Assembly: GCA_964626405.1 (NCBI GenBank)
Contig: CAZVFE010000062.1
Location: forward strand, 1 to 9,147
Reading direction: 5' to 3'
Origin: CAZVFE01 sp964626405
Lineage (GTDB): Bacteria > Bacteroidota > Bacteroidia > Cytophagales > Spirosomataceae
DNA: 9,147 nucleotides
The translations under genes were made by a program, and so were the position numbers. The notes under the pieces were generated by a model. The model did not search any database. It saw nothing but the letters and a program-made list of their open reading frames with translations, and was not told the DNA's origin. Each line of letters opens with the position of its first letter. Position 1 is the stretch's first letter. Positions 1 through 5,632 of this stretch are shown piece after piece.

Positions 1-22
1 GAAAACTTTTTTCTATACACGA

Positions 23-967
23 TTATTCAAAAATAGAATGATTTAAATTTTTAAATGCCTCCATGGCTCCTAAATATAAACAGGTTTTAGCTCCTGCTTT
101 ATTGGCATTGATGGTGAGTTTCGTCCAATCTTCTAAGTCCAAACCTTCTACCGAACCAATTTGATCTAATTGATAAAGCATAGCTCCCACAAAAGCATCT
201 CCTGCACCTGTTGTATCTACGGCTTTAATTGGATTACTTGGAATAATATGAGTTTTGCCATTTAATCCCAATAATGTACCTTCTTTTCCTAAGGTAATGG
301 TGAAAACTCCTTTACTCAGCTTAAATAATTCTTGCGCTGCTTCGTCTAAATTATTCTTACCTGTAATTAAATAGGCCTCTTCATCACTTAATTTACTAAA
401 GTCCGCTTTAGCCAAAAAGTTTTTGGAATGCTTAACGAAAAGGTCAATTTTATCAGAAAATAATAAATGTCTATAGTTTGGGTCAAAACTGATAATTTTT
501 TTATTTTCTACTGCCTTTTCCAATAATGAATAATAGGTTTTTTCTAAATCCCCTCCTAAAAAAGCAGTAGCAGAGCCAAAATGAAAAATGGTTTCATTCT
601 CTATTTTTAGATCTTTTAGATCCTCCATTTTTAAGTATTCGTCTGCATTTCTATTAAAGACAAAATCTCTTTCGCCATCCAACATTAAGGATACAAATGC
701 GAAGGTGGTAAAATGTTCTTCACTTTGAAATAAATAATCAATATTTACCTTGAAATCTCTCAATACAGAAAGCAATTGGTCTCCGAAAGGGTCTTTGCCT
801 ACCATTCCACAAACGCTCACTTCTCCTCCTAATGCTCCTATGGCAGCTGCAACATTCATAGGTGCACCACCAGGTTTTTTTACGAAATTCAAACCATCTT
901 TCAATGAAGAACCTTTATCGCTACAAATCATATCGATTAAGGCTTCCCCTGTACAAAATACACTCAT
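23..967 (-). CDS. PfkB-family carbohydrate kinase, probable fructokinase
   Basis: Likely phosphorylates fructose with ATP in the cytoplasm to feed glycolysis. The 314-residue protein has full PfkB/ribokinase-family length. The N-terminal substrate-binding signature GGAPMNVA is at about residues 33-40, followed by GMVGKDPFG (54-62). A GERDFVFNR stretch and SFDPNYR are both typical of bacterial fructokinases. The C-terminal ATP/anion-hole signature DTTGAGD is at 251-257, with D257 the expected catalytic base. It starts with ATG only 9 bp after the stop of the upstream sugar permease, so it is probably the third gene of a dehydrogenase-permease-kinase operon. The GGAPxNVA and GERDF patterns favour fructokinase over 2-keto-3-deoxygluconate kinase, but sugar specificity in this family cannot be fixed from sequence alone. 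The family is certain and the substrate probable. Confidence 0.88.
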   Translation of the reverse strand: MSVFCTGEALIDMICSDKGSSLKDGLNFVKKPGGAPMNVAAAIGALGGEVSVCGMVGKDPFGDQLLSVLRDFKVNIDYLFQSEEHFTTFAFVSLMLDGERDFVFNRNADEYLKMEDLKDLKIENETIFHFGSATAFLGGDLEKTYYSLLEKAVENKKIISFDPNYRHLLFSDKIDLFVKHSKNFLAKADFSKLSDEEAYLITGKNNLDEAAQELFKLSKGVFTITLGKEGTLLGLNGKTHIIPSNPIKAVDTTGAGDAFVGAMLYQLDQIGSVEGLDLEDWTKLTINANKAGAKTCLYLGAMEAFKNLNHSIFE

Positions 968-976
968 TTATTTAAC

Positions 977-2269
977 CTATTTTTTTGTTTTAATATTTAA
1001 TGTCAATAATGCAGCAATTCCTAAAAATGAACCTGCAAACATTATCGCATTTCTAGGATCACCGTCCAAGAAACGATTATAAATTTCTCCAAAACTTAAA
1101 GTTTGGATAATCATAGGAACAACAATCATCATATTGATAATTCCCATATATACTCCATATTTTTCTTTTGGTATGTCTTTTACTACAATGAGATAAGGAA
1201 CCCCCATCATGGAAGCCCAGGCAATACCAAAGCCAACCATAGGTAAGAATAAACCGTATTTATCTCCAATATGTGGCATAATGAATAAGCCAATAGCAGC
1301 CAAAATTAAGGTGCCCGCATGGGTAAATTTCGGAGAATATTTCTCTGCTACACGCACCAAGAAAAAAGCAGAAAGAAAGGTAACAACATTGTAGAATCCA
1401 TTTACTAGCCCCGTCCAAGCTGCTGCCTCTTCATACAAATGCTTATCTAAATCCGGACTCGTATTCCAAACGGATTTTGCGATACTTAAGGAAATAAATT
1501 GCCAATAAACAAACAAAGCATACCATTGAAATAAATATACTAATGCCAATTGCCATAAAACCTTTGGCATTTCTTTAATAGCTGAAAAAATTTCAAAAAG
1601 GGGATCAAAAAATCCTCCTTTTTCTGATTGCATTTTGTTCAATTCTTCAGAAGTAGGTGGGATTTCAGGAGTTTTTGATACCGACCATAAAACGGAACTT
1701 ATTGAACAAAAACTACCAAATAAAAAGGAGCCATAAACCCAATAGGGGATACCCGCTGCAGATTGGCCATTGATGTATTTTTGAAAAAGAAACAAGGAAA
1801 CATTCGCAAGGGTAATACCCAATCCAGTGAAAAAACTTTGGGTTAAAAACCCTTTTGCCAATTGATCTTCTGGAAGTTTATCCGCAATAAAAGCCCTATA
1901 AGGCTCCATGGCTGTATTATTTGCTGCATCCAATATCCATAATAAACCAGCTGCCATCCATAATTCTCTTGAAAAAGGGAATGCAAATAAGGTTAGAGAA
2001 CATAAAATTGCTCCAATTAAGAAAAATGGTTTTCTCCTTCCCCATTTTGGAGACCAGGTTTTATCTGAAATAGCACCAATTAATGGCTGAATTAATAAAC
2101 CAGTAACTGGCCCAGCCAAGAATAAAATGGGTAATTCACTTTCCTTAGCCCCTAAAAAACTATATAGTGGGCCAATTGCTGTTTGCTGTAAGCCAAAAGA
2201 ATACTGAATTCCAAAAAAACCAACATTCATGTTGATAATTTGGCTAAAAGTTAATCTAGGTTTATTCAT
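977..2269 (-). CDS. MFS sugar transporter, SLC45/sucrose-H+ symporter-like
   Basis: Inner-membrane permease of 430 residues with many hydrophobic segments, the usual length for a 12-helix MFS protein. The loop after the second helix reads SDKTWSPKWGRRKPF (residues 68-82). This is the D-x(7)-GRR-[KR]-P-F signature typical of SLC45 and plant SUT-like disaccharide/proton symporters. The N-terminal helix contains GFFGIQYSFGLQQ, also characteristic of this group. A long charged loop near the middle (around residues 205-230) separates the two halves. It is encoded between an oxidoreductase (2-bp gap upstream) and a probable fructokinase (9-bp gap downstream). Its cargo is therefore plausibly a fructose-containing disaccharide such as sucrose, but maltose-type sugars are also carried by relatives. 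The family is confident; the substrate is inferred from context. Confidence 0.87.
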   Translation of the reverse strand: MNKPRLTFSQIINMNVGFFGIQYSFGLQQTAIGPLYSFLGAKESELPILFLAGPVTGLLIQPLIGAISDKTWSPKWGRRKPFFLIGAILCSLTLFAFPFSRELWMAAGLLWILDAANNTAMEPYRAFIADKLPEDQLAKGFLTQSFFTGLGITLANVSLFLFQKYINGQSAAGIPYWVYGSFLFGSFCSISSVLWSVSKTPEIPPTSEELNKMQSEKGGFFDPLFEIFSAIKEMPKVLWQLALVYLFQWYALFVYWQFISLSIAKSVWNTSPDLDKHLYEEAAAWTGLVNGFYNVVTFLSAFFLVRVAEKYSPKFTHAGTLILAAIGLFIMPHIGDKYGLFLPMVGFGIAWASMMGVPYLIVVKDIPKEKYGVYMGIINMMIVVPMIIQTLSFGEIYNRFLDGDPRNAIMFAGSFLGIAALLTLNIKTKK

Positions 2270-2271
2270 AA

Positions 2272-2976
2272 TTAATAATCTTGTTCCAATGGATGAATCA
2301 TGAATTCATCGATTACAACATGTTTGGGTTGGTTCATAATAAAATAGATACTATCTGCCATATTCTCTGCTGTTAACCAATTTTTATGCGAATCATGCCC
2401 TTGAGGATCCTCATGAAACATCGTATCAACTAAACCAGAATAAACAGTAGAAACCTTTATTCCATGTTCTCTTACCTCTTTTCTCAAAGCTTCGGTAAAG
2501 GCATGTTGAGCATACTTAGATGAACAATATAAAGATCCACCTCCAAAAGTTCTTTTTGCAACATCTGAAGCAATACTTATGATATGCCCTGATTTTTCTT
2601 TAATTAAATGAGGTAAAGATTTTTGACTTAATAAAAAGGTCCCCTTGACATTTGTTGCATAAACATTATCCCAATCTTCCTCAGAATAAGATGAAACCGG
2701 ACCGAATATTCCAAACCCTGCATTATTAATCACAAAATCAATTTTCCCAAATTGATCAATTGTATTGGAAATTACTTTATCAATAAATTTTGAATCGGAA
2801 ATATCCCCAGCATGGATGATTGGACGAGTTCCCGTATTTGATGCAATTTCTGCAACTTCCTTTAATTTTTCTAAATCTCGTGCAATTAAAATACATTGAT
2901 AATTTAGGTTGGCTAATTTAATGGCTAATGCTTTCCCTATACCTTTTGATGCTCCGGATAATAATACTATTTTCAA
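2272..2976 (-). CDS. Short-chain dehydrogenase/reductase (classical SDR), TTG start
   Basis: NAD(P)-dependent oxidoreductase of 234 residues, near the usual classical-SDR length. The Rossmann glycine motif is GASKGIG (8-14) and NNAG lies at 84-87. The catalytic tetrad is N109, S137, Y150 and K154 (YCSSK). R33 after the second beta strand suggests a preference for NADP(H), by family precedent. The start is TTG at 2976-2974: the reading MKIVLLSGASKGIG begins at the expected first strand, and no in-frame ATG exists in the short upstream region. It is the first gene of the minus-strand unit, 2 bp ahead of the sugar permease, so it is presumably coexpressed with sugar uptake. The substrate is unknown. 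It differs clearly from the KduD-type SDR at the right of this window. Confidence 0.87.
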   Translation of the reverse strand: MKIVLLSGASKGIGKALAIKLANLNYQCILIARDLEKLKEVAEIASNTGTRPIIHAGDISDSKFIDKVISNTIDQFGKIDFVINNAGFGIFGPVSSYSEEDWDNVYATNVKGTFLLSQKSLPHLIKEKSGHIISIASDVAKRTFGGGSLYCSSKYAQHAFTEALRKEVREHGIKVSTVYSGLVDTMFHEDPQGHDSHKNWLTAENMADSIYFIMNQPKHVVIDEFMIHPLEQDY

Positions 2977-2997
2977 AATTTGTAATTTTAAGTGAAA

Positions 2998-3005
2998 TAA
3001 TTTTG
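2998..3005 (+). promoter_or_regulatory. Candidate Bacteroidota -7 promoter box for the DUF2061 gene
   Basis: TAATTTTG matches the Bacteroidota consensus TAnnTTTG exactly and lies 46 bp before the DUF2061 start codon. A TTTG at 2979-2982 could be the -33 element, but its 15-bp spacing is shorter than the roughly 19-21 bp usually seen. In such AT-rich DNA an 8-bp degenerate match can arise by chance, so this is a tentative call. Confidence 0.35.
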
Positions 3006-3014
3006 CAAATTATA
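3006..3014 (-). promoter_or_regulatory. Possible -7-like box for the divergent SDR-permease-kinase operon
   Basis: Read on the minus strand this is TATAATTTG, which resembles TAnnTTTG with one extra base between the TA and TTTG parts. It directly abuts the plus-strand box at 2998-3005. It sits 29 bp upstream of the SDR TTG codon. No convincing -33 element is visible. Weak support. Confidence 0.2.
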
Positions 3015-3051
3015 AAAATTAAAGAAAAAATAAAGCTAAACCGAATTTATC

Positions 3052-3282
3052 ATGTCAAAAATTATTGAAACCAAAACAAGAAGTGTTTTGAAAACCGTTT
3101 TATGGAGATTAATTGCTACAGTAAATGCCTATATCGTAATTTCAACCTCAATTGTAGATGGAAATTGGTCACAGGCCATTTTGATGAATTTTACAGGTAT
3201 GGTCATAATGTATTTCTATGAAAGAATTTGGTCGAGTATTGATTATGGAAGAACGATAATAGATGAAGGCTCGTCGATTTAA
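3052..3282 (+). CDS. DUF2061 family small membrane protein
   Basis: A 76-residue protein matching the DUF2061 pattern as I recall it. A short basic N-terminus with ETKTRSVLKTVLWR leads into a first membrane segment (about residues 17-36). A GNWSQA turn follows, then a second segment (about 40-60) and the conserved ending YERIWSSIDYGR. The family is found in small bacterial inner-membrane proteins and has no established function. It starts with ATG 75 bp from the divergent SDR, and an exact TAnnTTTG box lies upstream. The 72-bp gap to the following Rieske gene leaves it unclear whether it belongs to that operon. Both orientation and spacing would allow readthrough. Confidence 0.82.
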   Translation: MSKIIETKTRSVLKTVLWRLIATVNAYIVISTSIVDGNWSQAILMNFTGMVIMYFYERIWSSIDYGRTIIDEGSSI

Positions 3283-3354
3283 AACTCTATTTGGTAGACG
3301 ACGAAATGATTTCCTGATTTTTTTTTATTTTCTTTGAAGAAATAAACAATCAAA

Positions 3355-3942
3355 ATGACAAAAGAAGAAAAAATATCACGCCTAAAATTCTTAAAAACGA
3401 TGGGTTTTGGAGGATCTGCTTTGATGGCTTTATTAGCTTCTTGTAATCGCATGCCAGATAATTCTATTCCTTCACTTGTCTTGGATAAAAATGGAAATTC
3501 AATTTCCGCACCAGGGGCAACGGCCTCTTCTACCGGTTCAACCGGCGGAACAACTGGAGGAAATTCAGGCAGTACAGGGTCTAGTACTCTTCCTGTTGGT
3601 ACAGTCACTACTGCTGAGCTTGCAAAAATTACTAGTCCAATTGCCACGATAGATCTTACAGCCTCCAATACCACCAATTTAAAAACGGTAGGAGGATACG
3701 TTATTTTGAATAATCAAATTGTGATTGGTAGGTCTTCAAGTGGTGAATATGTTGCAGCTACAACACTTTGTTCCCATGAACCAAGAAGAAATGTTATCCT
3801 AAATTCAAATGGAAATGATTTTTATTGCACCAGACATGGTGCCCGTTTTTCTTTTTCAGGGACAGGGCTGAATTCTACCGGTAGAAATGGATTAACCGTT
3901 TATCGTACAGCTAACGATGGAAAAAATTTAGTTATTTATTAA
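3355..3942 (+). CDS. Rieske [2Fe-2S] lipoprotein
   Basis: Predicted envelope electron carrier of 195 residues. The N-terminus has basic residues, a hydrophobic stretch and a lipobox LASC, with C30 as the likely lipidated cysteine. A low-complexity Ser/Thr/Gly linker (about 54-80) tethers the C-terminal Rieske domain. Cluster ligands are C139/H141 (CSH) and C158/H161 (CTRH), spaced C-x-H-x16-C-x2-H. The extra disulfide cysteines of bc1-type Rieske proteins are absent, which points to a Rieske-ferredoxin-like rather than a quinol-oxidising high-potential centre. The ATG is preceded by 72 bp containing a T-run but no perfect promoter box. The thioredoxin gene starts 14 bp downstream, so it likely heads a five-gene operon. 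The linker carries PGATASS (53-59), which resembles the S/T-G-A-T motif flavinylated by ApbE. The family call is strong; the electron donor and acceptor are unknown. Confidence 0.9.
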   Translation: MTKEEKISRLKFLKTMGFGGSALMALLASCNRMPDNSIPSLVLDKNGNSISAPGATASSTGSTGGTTGGNSGSTGSSTLPVGTVTTAELAKITSPIATIDLTASNTTNLKTVGGYVILNNQIVIGRSSSGEYVAATTLCSHEPRRNVILNSNGNDFYCTRHGARFSFSGTGLNSTGRNGLTVYRTANDGKNLVIY

Positions 3943-3956
3943 AATACTTTTAGACA

Positions 3957-4478
3957 ATGAAAAATTCTTTAAATAATAGGATGAATTTAAAAATGAAATG
4001 GTTTCTGCTTTTTTGCATTTCTCCCTTTCTTACATTTTCCCATACTCCAAATACTAAGTTTGCCGATTCTTCGATTCTCCCTTACTCCGATACAAATCCC
4101 CTTCCATGGCTGGAAGATTTTTCTGAAGCAAAAAAGGAGGCAAAGGAATCAGGTAAAATGATTTTATTGAATTTTTGCGGAACAGATTGGTGTGCGCCTT
4201 GTATTCAGTTAAGAAAGAAAGTTTTTGCATCTGAACCCTTTCAAGAATTTGCTAAAGATAAGCTAGTCTTACTTCGCGCAGATTTTCCAAGGCTTAAAAA
4301 GAATCAGTTGCCGGAGGATCAAAAGTTGAAAAATGAAAAATTAGCAGAACTGTATAATAAAAATGGAGTTTTTCCATTAACTGTTTTGATTGATCAGGAT
4401 GGAAATGTATTAAAGGAATGGGAGGGATATCAACCAGATATTCCAAAGTTTTTAAAAGAAATTTCTGATAAATTATAG
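3957..4478 (+). CDS. Exported thioredoxin-fold protein (WCAPC)
   Basis: Thiol-disulfide oxidoreductase of the thioredoxin superfamily, 173 residues. A hydrophobic signal segment (about residues 15-28, MKWFLLFCISPFLTFS) precedes the fold, so it should act in the periplasm or be membrane-anchored. The active site is W78-C79-A80-P81-C82, and the cis-proline is in FPLT (P140). The helix before the active site (FSEAKKEAKESGKMILLNF) resembles the Thioredoxin_7/DUF255-like group rather than classic TlpA. The start is uncertain: ATG at 3957 is used here. ATG at 3981 (residue 9) sits in the same ATAGGATGAA context as the apbE start, and ATG at 3993 gives a more compact signal peptide. The stop codon is one base from the apbE ATG. 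A likely role is keeping cysteines of the neighbouring DUF4266 protein reduced. Confidence 0.87.
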   Translation: MKNSLNNRMNLKMKWFLLFCISPFLTFSHTPNTKFADSSILPYSDTNPLPWLEDFSEAKKEAKESGKMILLNFCGTDWCAPCIQLRKKVFASEPFQEFAKDKLVLLRADFPRLKKNQLPEDQKLKNEKLAELYNKNGVFPLTVLIDQDGNVLKEWEGYQPDIPKFLKEISDKL

Positions 4479-4479
4479 G

Positions 4480-5406
4480 ATGAAATTAATCAAGGTTCAA
4501 GAAAAATTAATGGGTAATAGCTTTTCTCTCGGAGTGCTCTCTGAGAATGAGGAAAAAGCCCAATTTGATTTGAATCTTGCAATTTCAGAAATAAAAAGAA
4601 TTGAAAAACTTTTTACAACCTTCGACGAAAGCAGTCAGGTAAATAAGATTAATCAAGGAGCAGGATTATCTCCTGTAAAGGTAGATCAAGAAATTCTTCA
4701 ACTTATTCATCGCTCTACTAAAATTTCTGAACTTACTCAAGGGGCTTTTGATATCTCATATGGTTCTTTGGATAAAAATTTTTGGAATTTTAATCGAGAA
4801 ATGAAGGAATTACCCAAGCCAGAAGATGCCTTGAAGTCTGTAGAAATGATTAATTATAAAAATATTGAATTAAACTTTGAAGACTCAACCGTATTCTTGA
4901 AAAAAAAAGGAATGCGAATAGGTTTTGGAGGTATTGGTAAAGGATATGCTGCAGATTCAGCTCAAAGATTATTAAAAGATTTAGGCTATAATAATGGGGT
5001 AGTGAACGCATCAGGAGATCTTTGCGCATGGGGAAAGGATGAAGGAAATAAGCCCTGGCAAATTGGAATAATAAATCCAGATGATAAAAAAAAGGTTTTA
5101 GGTTATGTGAATTTAAATAATTCCTCCACCGCCACCTCTGGAAATTATGAAAAATTTGTAATTATCAATGGTATAAAATATTCTCATACCATTAACCCAA
5201 AAACTGGCTTTCCTGTAAGAGGGATAAAATCAGTTACCATATTTGCTCCAACTGCTGAATTGTCCGATGTGCTGACAACCCCAGTATTAGTGATGGGAAA
5301 GGAAGTGGGACTTGATTTGATAAATCAATTAAAAGGTGTGGAATGCATCTTAATTGATGATAATAATAAAATTTTTACTTCGAAAAATATTAATTTTCAT
5401 TCATGA
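4480..5406 (+). CDS. apbE: FAD:protein FMN transferase (ApbE family)
   Basis: Mg2+-dependent enzyme that transfers FMN from FAD onto a Thr or Ser of target redox proteins. At 308 residues it covers a full ApbE domain. Visible family motifs are LMGNSFSLGV (10-19), GAFDISYGSL (88-97), GGIGKGYAADSA (150-161), NASGD (176-180), HTINPKTGFP (236-245) and the metal-binding D263-x3-T267. Unusually, it starts directly at the catalytic domain with no signal peptide or lipobox. In-frame upstream DNA hits a stop at 4453 with no other ATG, so on this reading it is cytoplasmic, whereas most Gram-negative homologues are exported. It starts 1 bp after the thioredoxin stop and shares an ATGA overlap with the DUF4266 gene, consistent with coupled translation. 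No classical NqrC/RnfG-type target is present in the window. Confidence 0.93.
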   Translation: MKLIKVQEKLMGNSFSLGVLSENEEKAQFDLNLAISEIKRIEKLFTTFDESSQVNKINQGAGLSPVKVDQEILQLIHRSTKISELTQGAFDISYGSLDKNFWNFNREMKELPKPEDALKSVEMINYKNIELNFEDSTVFLKKKGMRIGFGGIGKGYAADSAQRLLKDLGYNNGVVNASGDLCAWGKDEGNKPWQIGIINPDDKKKVLGYVNLNNSSTATSGNYEKFVIINGIKYSHTINPKTGFPVRGIKSVTIFAPTAELSDVLTTPVLVMGKEVGLDLINQLKGVECILIDDNNKIFTSKNINFHS

Positions 5407-5621
5407 AAAAATTTAAATACGGTATTTTATTCTTGATTATTGGATTAGGCCTAGGGTCTTGTCAGTCTGTAAAAGAATATCAAAAAGCTTTATTGCATGA
5501 TTCTGAGATGGAACTTTCCTCTCGGAAAAGTGAAAAATTTGAACAAGGTTTTTATTTGTATAGAGAAGGCGCTTCAGGTGCAAATGGAGGAAAAAGCGGA
5601 GGAGGCTGCGGCTGTAATTAA
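5403..5621 (+). CDS. DUF4266 domain small lipoprotein
   Basis: A 72-residue protein. The lipobox LGSC places the lipidated cysteine at C20, giving a mature lipopeptide of only 53 residues. A charged, probably helical part (about 22-50) includes VKEYQKALLHDSEM. The tail is glycine-rich: YREGASGANGG, then SGGGCGCN with C69 and C71 at the extreme C-terminus. This layout matches DUF4266, a family with no function known to me that is commonly found beside DUF3570 genes. The start overlaps the apbE stop by ATGA, indicating translational coupling. The terminal CxC could bind a metal or form a disulfide handled by the upstream thioredoxin. S58 in EGASGA is a conceivable flavinylation or other modification site. 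Both roles are inference. Confidence 0.85.
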   Translation: MKKFKYGILFLIIGLGLGSCQSVKEYQKALLHDSEMELSSRKSEKFEQGFYLYREGASGANGGKSGGGCGCN

Positions 5622-5632
5622 TTTAAAAATCT

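Noticed and set aside
23..967. The PfkB kinase as KdgK, completing the uronate pathway with kduD
   Set aside because: The GGAPMNVA and GERDF signatures and the sugar-permease neighbour fit fructokinase better; it is also in a divergent operon on the other strand.
750..1082. Plus-strand open frame opposite the kinase and permease genes
   Set aside because: It runs antisense across the junction of two well-supported genes and resembles no protein family; it is best explained as a shadow frame.
3271..3326. Possible intrinsic terminator after the DUF2061 gene (TCGTCG / CGACGA pairing and a 9-T run)
   Set aside because: The stem is only 6 bp with a 22-base loop, and the T-run begins 13 bases after the right arm, so it lacks the geometry of an intrinsic terminator.
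3355..3444. Tat signal on the Rieske protein
   Set aside because: There is no twin-arginine pair in the N-terminal region; a lipobox LASC is present, so Sec/lipoprotein export is the simpler reading.
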